Shown: piece after piece, positions 1-10,659 of the stretch
Position numbering within the stretch: position 1 is the stretch's first letter
Layout of the letters: each line of letters begins with the position of its first letter
From: Gigaspora margarita
Taxonomy: Eukaryota > Glomeromycota > Glomeromycetes > Diversisporales > Gigasporaceae
DNA: 64,000 nt
Assembly (NCBI GenBank): GCA_009809945.1
Contig: WTPW01000067.1
Location: 605,026-669,025 of the forward strand
Reading direction: 5' to 3'
The notes under the pieces: model-generated
The model's input: only the letters and a program-made list of their open reading frames with translations
Database searches by the model: none
Told to the model about the DNA's origin: nothing
Translations under genes and position numbers: made by a program

Positions 1-400
1 GTTCATTTAATAATATCATTTTTATATCATCTAATAATATATATAATAATATATATAATCAGAAATGTATCATTCAGTAAAAATAGAATATTACAATAAT
101 TATCAAAATATTAGTCTAAAATTTAGATCATACAAGTTAATTAATAATATCGTATTTATATCATCTAATAATGTTTATAATCAGAAATATATCATTAGGC
201 TAATTAATGTTGATTATATTAACCAACATATATCTTTTTTTATTTGGATTAATTTTAAAATTTAATATAATCATCACTCTATCGGCCCATGATATTAGGC
301 TGATATATTATGATTATATTAGTTAGTAAATAATCATATATCTGATTTAATAATGTTTGTTTTTATACATATCACCTTAATATCATCCTATTATATTAAA
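1..400. repeat. Degenerate AT-rich direct repeats
   Basis: Phrases such as ATCATCTAATAAT, TATAATCAGAAATRTATCATT and GATTATATTA recur two or three times with drift, suggesting an old tandem repeat. The 66-codon open frame here is repeat-derived and resembles no protein I know. Confidence 0.4.
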
Positions 401-1620
401 AAATTTCAACCCATGATAATGAAGAATTTACCTGAAGAACCTATACAATAAACACTGAAAAATAATGAACTTGCTGAAAATCCACTAAAAAAATGAATTT
501 ACCAAAAAAATGATGAAATTCCTACAAATTTACTAAAAAAACTTAATGAAAACTCACTGTAAAATTCACAGAAGAACCTACCAAAAAACAACTTATTGAA
601 AATAATAAACTTACTAAAAAAACCCTACAGAAAAATGACAAATTTACTGAAAACACAAAAATGATAAAATTATTAAATAAATCTACTAAAAAACAACAAA
701 TTTACTGGAGTACTCACCAAAAATGATGATAAACTTGCTAGAAGAACCCACTAAATACCAATCAAAAACCTATTAAATCTTGATGAACTTGGCAGAAAAA
801 CTTAATAAAAAAAACTACCAAATCACAAAATAACAAAAAATCCAATAATTTAAGCACAACTTAATGAGGCTCCAACTACTGCTCCAATGATAGCAGCAAT
901 AATGGTACTAATGAAAGCTTTAGCAATAACTCTAATAATGACTATAGTAATACTCTAGTAACAACCCAATGAAGATTCAAAATAATAACCAAAATAATAT
1001 TACATTAAAAAAACAGATCAAACTGGTAAAAAAATAAAAGCAATAAAAAAATAAAAAAAAACTTATATAGATCTAATTATTATAATTCTCAGATATGATA
1101 TTGATCACCTGGGATTAGGCTAGAGAATCAGAGTCTATGTGATACAGAAAATCTCACTTACATCCTGTATCTATCTATCATTATTTTTTCTTTGCTTTTT
1201 TTTACTTTAATAATTTATGTTTTTCTTATAAGGCTTTTTGAAATTATAATTTCATTTAATGTCCCCTTATGAAACTTAAGTGTGGTGAAGAGAGAAGATC
1301 AAATTAAACAAATATTAAAATTGAAAATTAATTACATTATTATTGGTTAACTTATAAACATGTGATTTTTTGGAATTCTAAGATGCAATGAATGTCCTGA
1401 TTGGCTTGTTTAATTTTAGGGGGTATTAAACCAAATTGTAATTTTGAATAGTCTTAACTATATTTATAATCTAAAAGTTTAATAATTCAAATATTTAATA
1501 AATAAGTAGAAAAATTTAAATAAAAATTAATATATATTATATATATATATTTTTATAGATATATGTGAGTTATAGCATATATCAAATAGATAAATTTGAG
1601 CTGGAAGTAATACAATGTAA
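401..1620. other. AT-rich stretch without recognisable gene
   Basis: From about 420 to 840 the sequence repeats short A-rich phrases (CTACTAAAAAAA, AATTTACT) like a decayed low-complexity tract. I see no coding frame, RNA gene or element boundary to 1620. Confidence 0.4.
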
Positions 1621-1631
1621 AGATTTAAACC

Positions 1632-1930
1632 AGGACCCCGGACATCTTTGATATAGGTCATAACTGGATTTTGGCCAATTTTGACCTAATTTGCTGAAAA
1701 CGTCAAAATCTATTTACTTAAATAACTTCTGATCCAGTAATCAGAATTGAATGAACTTTTTTTTTGTTAGATGCGCCTCACTGAGAGCTTCATTTTAAAA
1801 AAAAGTTCATTCAAATTGGACCACTGGATGCCATGATAATTGCCAAAAACTGTTTTTTTGCTTCTCAAATTTTGGGGGTTTTTGCTGAATTGCATAACGT
1901 ATGACCTTTGTACTATATGTCCGGGGTCCT
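1632..1930. mobile_element. 299-bp TIR element with 8-bp target duplication
   Basis: The ends are AGGACCCCGGACAT and its exact reverse complement, with a second matching inner block (AGGTCATA). Both sides carry the direct repeat TTTAAACC (1624-1631 and 1931-1938). Inverted ends plus an 8-bp duplication fit a non-autonomous hAT-like element. There is no internal gene. Confidence 0.85.
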
Positions 1931-1938
1931 TTTAAACC

Positions 1939-2559
1939 TGATTGATAGAGGCCAGTAACTATTTTTGGATCAAATCTACTTTTCATATAGCATAAAATAT
2001 ACAAAATAAATAAGTCAAATACTTGCAAATAAAAAAGTTTATATATTTTTTAATTTAGATATTTCAGTATTATTTAGGCATTATGGCATAATTTAGACTT
2101 ACAGCATTATTTTAAAATTTTGGCAAACTAAATGTCCAATGTTAAAATATTTCTACAAGTCAAACCAATTTTAGCTAACAATATTAAATGTGCATATGCA
2201 TGTACCTGATGCATGCCATTCTGTGTAATGTGATATAATGTGCCACTTCATTACTGTAGTGTCCATGTTATTTTAACTGTACTATTCTGTAAAATGTGCC
2301 TATATGTGCTACATGATCCATACTATTCCATGCATATAAAATTGTCCTTCAATATAATTACCTACTTTATCTGAGAATTTTGGTGATTATATAGAGGTGT
2401 GATTGAATAGAATTACTTCTATATAATCACATACTATAAAATAAAATATATAATGTGATTTTAAAAAAGTAAATAAAAAAATTTATATTTAATTTTTAAT
2501 AGTGTTAATAGTTCTAGTCCGAAGTCTGCAGACTAGTCTATGTCCAAATATATTTATAA
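1939..2559. other. AT-rich spacer with fragment of a pogo-like MITE
   Basis: Most of the stretch shows nothing. Around 2380-2460 the inverted pair GGTGATTATATAGAGGTGTG / CTTCTATATAATCAC matches the left subterminal part of the TA-flanked element at 40225-41739, so it is probably a broken copy. Confidence 0.4.
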
Positions 2560-2709
2560 GTATTTTTTAGTGCTAAACAAGTTACTTAGTGCATGTAGTT
2601 AGAATTAATTAGTAAAATTTTGCGAATCATAAGATTTTATAAAATTTTATTAATAAAATTCTATAAAATCTTATAATTCACAAATTTTTATTAAGTAATT
2701 CTAACTTTA
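2560..2709. repeat. Left half of palindromic array unit
   Basis: A near-perfect palindrome: GTTAGAATTAATTAGTAAAA is mirrored as TTATTAAGTAATTCTAAC around ATTTTATTAATAAAAT. It is the same unit as in 9515-10535. It stops at CTTTAT where copies elsewhere continue into TGCACTAA, and the missing end is found at 9515, across the 6.8-kb insertion. Confidence 0.8.
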
Positions 2710-2735
2710 TACCAGGAACAGAATGCAATGAAGTG

Positions 2736-3488
2736 AGGGTGTGGCGATTTAGAGAAGTGGCCAGGTTGTCACCCCCAAGCGGCAGGTTGGAAGTTCGAAT
2801 CCCACTGGAGACATTTTGAAAATAAAAGCTGTGTTATGGTAACTGTGGCTCAGATCGGTTGGGTAATAATACCTGTAATCTTGGTTCCACCATCTCGAAT
2901 GGGAGCTTCAGCGCAATGGTGTTTGTGTAACATCGCAAATCCAAGAAACCAGAAAAACAGAAACCCCTTGGCAAATCCCCGAGTGAGGAGGTAGATGGAT
3001 GGCTACGACGGCGCTACCAGAAGAGGTGGGTGCCGGGCCAGAAAACGAACCTCACGAGGGTTGTAGTAGGCGACATCAGCGGTTTACGGAGATCTGGACT
3101 GCAAGTATATGGGTAAAGCCGTAGCGTCAGTCGTTGAAAGAAACCAGGTGATTAATTGTGTGGGACATGTATCGTTCTGGTAAATTCTATGTCAACCAGT
3201 TTGATTGGCATAGTGCGACAGGTCATATCTGGGAATTCATTGAAATAAATATCATCCAGATAAGGTCGATTCGTATGAGTTAGGGTGCAGTGGGAACAGG
3301 CGGACAAAAATCAGAGAGTTTATTTAGGCAATTCCCGTAGTTGGCTTGAGGTATGGCAACTAGTGTAGAACCTTAGGCCGGACTACTTTTAGGCACCATA
3401 AGTGCACGTGTGGCTAGTTGTACTCTCATTCCAAATGTAATCACTTGTCAATTAAAAATCTAATAAACTCGATCGGCGGGACTGCCAA

Positions 3489-3519
<31 letters not shown>
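2736..3519 (+). mobile_element. tRNA-headed SINE with poly(A) tail
   Basis: The body lies between two perfect copies of the 15-mer GAATGCAATGAAGTG (2721-2735 and 3520-3534) and ends in a run of about 27 A, the signature of target-primed reverse transcription. Its first ~76 bases are tRNA-like, with an A-box-like stretch near 2743-2760 and a B box AGTTCGAATCCC at 2792-2803, i.e. an internal RNA polymerase III promoter. The body is long for a SINE (784 bp), richer in GC than its surroundings, and has no long open frame, so it must have been mobilised by a partner LINE not seen here. The perfect duplication and long tail suggest a young insertion. Confidence 0.85.
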
Positions 3520-3521
<2 letters not shown>

Positions 3522-4068
3522 ATGCAATGAAGTGTATAGTTACCTGAAGAGTGAAATGGTGTGTACAAATACTAGCCTCTAATTGGGTATAGCCTTAAAT
3601 GGATAGTATTATAATTTAACTTGCTGTTTACAGATTTATAACTCTATATGATTATGCAGCATGATGGAAATTGGTTTTGATTGGTCAACATTTGGGATCT
3701 ATGTGTAGACATTACACCAAACTCAAATTGTGTCATATGATAAATTGACCAATAAAAATGCCAAATCATTGTCATATGATTAATTAACGCACCTACCGTA
3801 ATATACAGACAGTAAGGACAGTGCAATTTACGTAATATTACTAAAACACTACTAAAACCCTAATCCTAACTGTCCCTACCTATCTATTCACGTAATTTTA
3901 TCTTTCTGTCCCAAGAACTGTTCATAGATCATCCACACCTAATATTTACAAAATCTTCACAATTACATGATATTATATATCTTAGCTAAACTACTATAAC
4001 TAGAGTTGTGTTACATAAATTACAATTTTACATATGTACTAATTTTCAAAAAATTAAATCTCATGAAA

Positions 4069-4133
4069 TTTTCATCATGCGGTTAGTATATTTTCATCAC
4101 GCGGCCAGTATATTTTCATCACGCGACCAGTAT
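4069..4133. repeat. Three tandem 22-bp units
   Basis: The unit TTTTCATCACGCGGCCAGTA plus TA occurs three times with small changes (CATGCGGTT, CACGCGGCC, CACGCGACC). It lies in the left non-coding part of the DDE/RING transposon. Confidence 0.85.
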
Positions 4134-5283
4134 TATTGCATCATTTGAGGTTACTTTGACATTCTTAACTACAACTCAAGCACATCTTTCTAATCACTGT
4201 CCCACTATTATTACAAATTTTAGATCAAATTATATTCATTCTAATGTATAGAAATTCAAAATTTATTTAATAAACGTATAAAGCTATAAAGCCATATCCA
4301 ATCTTAAAAACTAGTCCAATATAGAAAAATATTTTGTATAAATTGTGCAAATGTAATCTCATATTTTATGAATAAATTGTTAGCCAGCTCTTNGTGTATC
4401 TAGTTAAATGTTTCAGGAGTAACGCATTTTGTAGTATTAATTAGAGTAGCACATAAAGTTTAATTTTTTAATAAAATAAACATGCTTTTTTTCAAAAAAT
4501 TTTAAACTCTTAAATTTTTTTTAAATAAAAATTTACAAATCATAACTAAAAAAAATCTTAGCCCTTGTTCTGTTAGTAATTGCCAGATTATATCTAATCA
4601 ATATCGCGGAATCACAGAATATGCTCTAAGAAAAGCAAAAGAAAAAGGCACTTTTAATCAGTATAATTATTTAGTAGTTGGAAAGTAATTGTGCTATTCT
4701 CATTACCTCGAGATTGTTGAACCCGATCGCCATAATAGATCATCAACTGATAATAATAAGCAAGATCACATTGTTAGAAAACCATTATCATTTGGAGAAA
4801 AAATTAATTTAATAACTAGAGTGTTATATGAAAAACAAAGAATTGAACATAACACACTAGAATTAACTCCAGATTATTTTCAAACAATGCTTGAGGATGC
4901 TGATCCACAATTAGTAGGTTTCTTTAATGAGCTTTAAAATGCATTTATTCCAGAAAGACAGTCAGCTTTTAATAAAAAAGAAGATAAAAAAAAAGTAGTC
5001 AATATATGTTACTCAATTGCAGCAATACATAATAGACTTGTAAATAACTATCCTTTGGAAATCGGATTATATTTAGTGGCATCGGGTGCTTCTTGCGATG
5101 CAATTAATGCATTGCATAGTGCAGGTATTACAGTTTGTTATAAGACTGTTGAAAACTACTAAAAAAAAATTGTAGCTGCACATCCTGAAAATATTCGAAA
5201 ATATTTTGTAGAGAAAGTAAGTATTATAAAAAAAAATAAAATAAAAGATACAAATTTACTGAATTAGTTTAAATCTGTGATCA

Positions 5284-5387
5284 TAGTTAGAGATATGAAC
5301 ATAACATAATGTAATAATAATGAGTTACGTCAAAATGCTGTAACTCATTATTATTATATCATGTTACGTTCATATCTCTAACTATAA
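5284..5387. repeat. 104-bp palindrome inside the candidate intron
   Basis: The arms TAGTTAGAGATATGAACATA and TATTATGTTACGTTCATATC pair over about 47 bp with a few mismatches and a short loop. It lies between the GTAAGT donor (5217) and the acceptor (5530), so a MITE-like palindrome seems to have landed in an intron of the transposase gene. Confidence 0.8.
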
Positions 5388-5439
5388 TAAATATCCAGCT
5401 AGCCCTCTAAGTCGAAGAAAAAAAATTTGAAATTACTAA

Positions 5440-5466
5440 AATATATATATATATATATATATATAT
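5440..5466. repeat. (AT)n microsatellite
   Basis: About 13 AT repeats, also within the candidate intron, upstream of the branch-like CTTACTAACC at 5472. Confidence 0.9.
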
Positions 5467-7756
5467 TTTTCGCTTACTAACCAACCAAGTCAGTCAATTC
5501 ACCTAAAATTTAAATATTTGTTAATATTAGAAAAATAGTTTTTTCATGTATAATATCGACGATTACCACAATATACATGGAATAAGACATCCTGACACTA
5601 TAGTTCTTTCTGCTCCTATTCATTTTTCAATGTGCGTCAGTAAAGAAATTACTAAATGCGCACCAATTCCAATAACTTATAAAAATAATTTGGTCCACAA
5701 TCCTACCAATATTGACGCCTCTTTAATTTGTTTGCACTTAATTACATGGTATTACAGAATTTTTGATCTTTCCTATTCACAAAGAAAAAGTCAGTGGACT
5801 ACTTCACAAGGAATTGGGCTCATTAATTTTGATCAAATTAATCTTTTAACCATTCATTGTTATGACGATGCTATAAAAAAAAAAGAAGCAGAAAGAACTA
5901 TAGAAGAAGTTCGATTAGTTGAGATTAAAGAGAGTCAACTTTATTCTCTAGACGATTATCTAAATGTTTTGAAGATAATTCTCTTAGTAAATAAAAATGC
6001 AGGACATACAAATAATCATGTAATACCTATTGTTGCTGACTGGCCCGGGCAACTTTTTATATAGAAGGCATTAACCAATTTAAATCAACAAAATACAAAA
6101 ATACCAGCTTCTATAAATGTCTTTATACCTATATTAGGCCCGCTTCATGTTTTGTTAAACAGCCGAGAGCAAGTTTTAAAAATATATTACTCTTTTTTTA
6201 AAATGCTCTTTCATGCAGTTTTTGGAAAGCGTAAAGTTCTTGCAAAAAAAACCAAAACCGTGGAGAATAAATCTCCTTCTTGAACTTGCTTACCAGGAAT
6301 GGATAACTATAAAACCAAAAATATTAGTGAAATTTGAAGCTACATGTAAGGATGTGGAATATAGGATGTTAATCGATCTTCTTGATAATATCATACCTGC
6401 GACTTTGGATATATACGCGGTTCTTTTTCGTTCAGGCTCAATCAACGAATATGTTGAAATGGTTTTCCGAATATGGACTTTCACTCTTCGTTGGAACTGT
6501 AAAAACTACAATAAGGCTCCTTTGGTGTTCTTGTCCAATATTTTTTATTGGCAAGAAAAAGATCATCCAATGTTAGAAGTAGTTAGAATGTTTGTGGTAA
6601 ATTTCAATGATTATTTCATTGAGAATTTCCATAACAAAATATGGGCAAATACATCTTCTGGTGATAGTGTTGACACTATCATTAAACAAGCTTACATTTT
6701 AGGTGATATGCAAACAACCCCTCCAAGAAAATTTTATTTAAAATAATTTAATAAATACAATTATTATTTTTTTTTAAAAAAAAAAAAAAAAGATACAAAT
6801 AAAGAATCGTCGTTTAAAGAAATGTTTCACACAAAATAAGGTATCCATATATGCCCTCTAATCTAGAATATTTGTCGAATAAGACATTATTATTTTTATT
6901 GGATTACTTTTGTCAAGTGTTTCACTATATTAAGATGGTTGGAAACATAACAGATAAATCATGGAAAAAACAAGGAAAAAAGAAAAAACAAGTTTTAAAA
7001 TATAAACTTGCTGCCTTGAATGAAGAAGTCGATGTTATGTCCTTACCTACAGGTTATAGTACAAGCATTCCTCCTTCACAAGAACTTTGTGATAATTGTT
7101 TTGAACCATTGAGCAAAAAAGATGATAGTACTATCTTGATTTGTGGTTACGGTTTTCACTAGCACTGCTGCGATAAGATGGAATATGGATGCAGGCATTG
7201 TGAACAGTACTATAAAAATGAAATATACAAAAATGTTAAGTCATTTTTGAAAAGACTTGAAAAAGGAGAAAATAATATTACCGAGGAGGATGGAATTGAA
7301 GAATCACAGGATCTGGAAGAGACAGATAAAGACATAGAAGAGCATGAGTTTATTCAGGAAAAAGATGAAAGAGATGTATTACAATTACAAACTGCGTTAG
7401 AAGATGTAGATAAATGGTAGTAAAGCATTATATAATTGTTTTTACTAACCTTCTTAACCTTATACATTGTAGAAGTTGAAGCAACCACTATAGCATTCGT
7501 ACCTTTGTCAACTTTTACATATAAGCCAGCTAGCTTTAGATACTTGATCCCACTTGATTCGAAAGTTTTAAAAAACCCTTTAGGGCGTGAAAAACATACT
7601 AGTACAAAAAATTTTTTTGTTACATAAGTTACTTTTAAAAAATTGCTTATTATAATAAAATTTTATAAGGATTTACGAATTATTGGCCAATCATATTCGA
7701 TCTGATGATCAAAATCGATAGCCAATAAAAACCAATTCCATCATGCTTGATTATGC

Positions 7757-9040
7757 TTTAATGCTTTTGATTAGTTACACAAGCCATGGTCAAAATGTTA
7801 TGATATATCGATAAGCAGGTTATGATCAGGAAATGTCATTACAATTTCACAATTGTTTCATCGTGATAATAAAATCAGCCTTAGTCACATACAGTATCAC
7901 GTGTCGATTTGAAAATTTTTTGGACATCACTAACTTACTAATGACAGATTGGGTGATGATTGGTCAGGCGCAAATAATTAGTCCTAGTCTAGAGGCTTTT
8001 CCATAGGTATTGAAGTTTTGAATATGTAACGCTAGAGCTTGCTTGGATAGCGAACTTACTCCCATATATTTTTTTTTCCATATAGCAATAAAGTAGCTGA
8101 TTGAGCAATAATAATTTAAGCAAATCACCACAATAGTCGGTAAGTTATGTAAAAAATTTTTTACATTAAATTGCAATAGAAACCACAACTTTTAATTCGA
8201 ATATGAGTAAACTCAAAACCATACTGCGTGTTGCTTCGATACCAAGACAGTAAATCATGATATAAGTCGCAACTATTAATTCATTACAATTGTTGTAAGC
8301 AAACTAACTGTGTCATTGCAATAGTCTGTATGCTGAATCATAACAGAAGTCTTGAAATACAAGCCGACTCAACTACAGGCTATTATAGCAAATAAATTTT
8401 ACAGTAAATCCTGATAGAAATCAAGACTGTTAATTCAATAAAACTAACTCAATGCATATTGCGTGTACCACTATAGCTCGTAAGTTTTATAACAAAAATT
8501 TTTACAGTAATTTTTGATAGAATTTATGCTTATATTTCTGATACAAACCAACTAAACCTTAACCATATACTGTCTGTATCACCACAATAGTCAGTAAGCT
8601 TTGCAACAAAATCTTTCATAGTAAACATGATAGTAATTTTAATACAAAAACTAATTCAATCTAAATCGCATAATGTGCACTACAATTGTCATTATTTTTA
8701 CAGCAATATTGTTTATAGTAATTATAATATTGTAGAATTCGCAACTGTAATTCCAACGCAAAATGTGTATCATGATAGCAAGTTTATAGCAAAATTTTAT
8801 AATAAATCATAATAGAAGTTACAACTCAATTTTAACCGCATATTGTGTTTCACCATAGTTGTTTGTAATTTTTTGTAACAAATTTTTTACAATACGTATG
8901 CCACCACATTAGTAATACAACCTAACTTAACCACATATTGTGTCTTGATAGCTCATAAGCTTTGTAATAGAATTTTACAGTAAATACAATAGAAACTATG
9001 ACAATTTCAATACAATCTAACTCATTGCTAATACAGTAAA
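7757..9040. repeat. Array of ~115-bp satellite-like repeats
   Basis: From about 8000 a degenerate unit repeats head to tail. Its landmarks are ACTCAACCTTAACCACATAT, then ACAATAGTCAGTAAG, then TTTGCAACAAAATTTTTTAC, then AGTAAATCATGATAG. Spacing is about 110-120 bp and divergence is strong. The same unit returns at 20280-20420, 21267-21560 and 26390-27185. The 7757-8000 part shows nothing clear. Confidence 0.6.
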
Positions 9041-9514
9041 GTTATTGCTGGTGAAGTGATAAAATTATAAGAATTCAAAAAAATAATAAAGAATTTTTAA
9101 ATAAATAGTCTTAAAATTCAAGATTTTTGTTACTTTTGATGATTTAAGCTTGAGTAAAATAATTCTTTTGCAAACATAAGAAAAATTTTAATATGCACTC
9201 GTATCAACTAAAAAAAATCTCACAAATTTGCTATAGAACTATATACACTAAGTTCAATCCTAATATTTTATACACAAAAATTATATAGCTCACTGCTTTG
9301 CCGATGCGTTTCTTGTTAAGATTTTTAACTAGGTCTGACTTTCTTATGATAAAGCTAATTAAAATTTTTCAGCATAAGAAAAATAAAACTAATTCCGAAC
9401 TTTACTTATAATTTCTTCAAACCATGCATAATCTTAAAAGTTCTCGAATCATCTAATCAAGTTTACTCATAAATTTACATTCCTAGTTTTGCATGACAAC
9501 ATCACGCAGCTACC

Positions 9515-10535
9515 TTATGCACTAAGTACACTTGTTTAGCACCTAAAAATACATCAAATCAGCAGAATTATTTTTATTTTACTTGAAATTTAGAGAATAG
9601 ATACATTATTTTGGATTTTTGATCAAAAAAGTCAAATTTAAGTATTTTTTCTCCAAATTTTAAGTAAAATAAAAAATATTTTGCTAATATAATATATTTT
9701 CAGGTGCTGAATAAGTTTACTTAGTACATTATGTTAGAATTAATTAGTAAAATTTTGTGAATCATAAGATTTTTAAAATTTTGTTAATAAAATTCTATAA
9801 AATCTTATAATTCACACAATTTTACTAACTAACTCTAACTTAATGCATGAAGTAAACTTGTACAAAATTTAAAAATATATTAAATCAGCAGAATTGTTTT
9901 TATTTTACTTGAAAATTGGAGAATAGATGCTTAAATTTGACTTTTTTGATCAAAAATCTAAAATTATGCATCTATTCTCGAAATTTCAAGTAAAATAAAA
10001 ATAATTCTGCTAATTTGATGTATTATTAGGTACTGAACAAGTTTATTAGTGCATAAAGTTAGAATTAATTAGTGAAATCTTGCGAATAATAAGATTTCAT
10101 AGAATTCAATTAATAAAATTCTATAAAATCTTATGATTCACAAATGTCACTAATTAATTCTAATTTAATGCATTAAATAAACTTATTAAGCACCTAAAAA
10201 TATATTAGATTAGCAGAATATTTTTATTTTATTTGAAATATGAAAAAAATGCTTAAATTAGGCTTTTTTGATCAAAAAAACCAAAATTATGCATCTTCTC
10301 TCTAACATTTAAGTAAAATAAAAATAATTCTGCTGATTTGATGTATTTTTAGGTGCTGAACAAGTTTATTTAGGCATAACATTATAATTACTTTATAAAA
10401 ATTTGTGAATTATAGGATTTTATAGAATTTTATTAATAAAATTCTATAAAATCTTATAATTCGCAAAATTTTACTAATTAATTCTAACTACATGCACTAA
10501 ATAAACTCATTCAGCACCAAAAAATACATTAAATA
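9515..10535. repeat. Tandem array of two alternating palindromes
   Basis: Two palindromes alternate with a period near 320 bp. P1 (about 9727-9846, 10040-10173, 10370-10500) is GTTAGAATTAATTAGTAAAA mirrored around AATTTTATTAATAAAATT. P2 (about 9527-9715, 9850-10035, 10180-10360) runs from AGCACCTAAAAATACAT through TTTGATCAAAA to ATGTATTTTTAGGTGCT. The first P1 is split; its left half is at 2560-2709. Confidence 0.85.
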
Positions 10536-10659
10536 TATTTGAACTTAGATCAAATTGCAGACTTCAAACCAGATTCAGACCAAACTCAGACTTGATAAAA
10601 AGTCTTAGACTCAGACTTGACTACAGTCTGGTTCAGGTCTGGTCTGTAGATGCACTATT

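Larger units (their letters stand above)
4562..7420 (+). pseudogene. Decayed DDE-like/RING protein, probable transposase
   Basis: The frame opens after a splice-acceptor-like CTTAG at 4561. It reads a possible CSVSNC...CYSH zinc finger (4566-4700), a helical block with ASGASCDAINALHSAGI (about 5085-5130), then the acidic motif IDDYHNIH (about 5555-5578), VADWPGQ (about 6030-6050), ILGPLHVLLNSRE, and IENFHN (about 6618-6635). The two aspartates and the glutamate are plausible catalytic residues; this is inference. The C-terminus has a RING-like CDNC...CGYGFH.HC...CRHC and an acidic tail ending QTALEDVDKW. Families with this ending are, in my recollection, highly amplified in Rhizophagus, and the core recalls the fungal DUF6589 family. 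Breaks: in-frame stops at 4686, 4935, 5160, 6062 and 7160, a frameshift in an A8 run at 6244-6251, and a disrupted join near 6746-6850. A GT..AG intron probably spans 5217-5530. The first exon was not found. Confidence 0.75.
3658..7748 (+). mobile_element. DNA transposon with TIRs, 8-bp TSD and DDE/RING gene
   Basis: The left end begins AGCATGATGGAAATTGG. The right end, read on the other strand, begins AAGCATGATGGAATTGG; about 26 bp of inverted repeat can be aligned with a few differences. Immediately outside both ends is the direct repeat GATTATGC (3650-3657 and 7749-7756), a perfect 8-bp target-site duplication. The only gene inside is the decayed DDE/RING reading frame at 4562-7420, on the + strand. 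This makes the element look like a once-autonomous cut-and-paste transposon and that gene its transposase. An 8-bp duplication is shared by hAT, P, Zisupton-type and other families, and the protein does not resemble the hAT transposase. One ambiguous base lies at 4393. Confidence 0.75.
2711..9514. mobile_element. 6.8-kb composite insertion bounded by TTAT
   Basis: The left edge is TTAT|ACCAGGAACAG and the right edge is GCAGCTACC|TTAT (TTAT at 2707-2710 and 9515-9518). Joining the flanks restores one palindromic repeat unit, so this block is an insertion. The same edges occur on the 1516-bp element at 44957-46472, including the right-end phrase GCATGACARCATCACGCAGC. The right end carries a subterminal inverted copy of the left end (CTGTTCCTGGT, decayed here). 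Minus the nested SINE and the nested DDE/RING transposon, the carrier is about 1.9 kb and has no gene of its own. Its superfamily is unknown to me. Confidence 0.65.

Noticed and set aside
830..965. Minus-strand hydrophobic frame (Ile/Ala-rich)
   Set aside because: Short, without start or neighbouring exon; arises from repeated AATAAT/GCAATA triplets.
2736..2811. Functional tRNA gene
   Set aside because: The A-box region is off-consensus, acceptor-stem pairing is poor, and the unit is the head of a retroposon with target duplication and A tail.
5284..5387. Riboswitch or structured RNA
   Set aside because: A simple long palindrome like many MITE-type palindromes in this window; no conserved internal structure.
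4562..7420. A genetic code with TAA/TAG read as glutamine would open the transposase frame
   Set aside because: The same gene also has frameshifts, the F-box and Kelch genes use ordinary stops, and the Helitron relic shows TGA and frameshifts too. Pseudogene decay explains it better.
7436..7627. 63-codon plus frame after the transposase relic
   Set aside because: No recognisable domain; it lies between the family's usual C-terminus and the right TIR, where non-coding sequence is expected.
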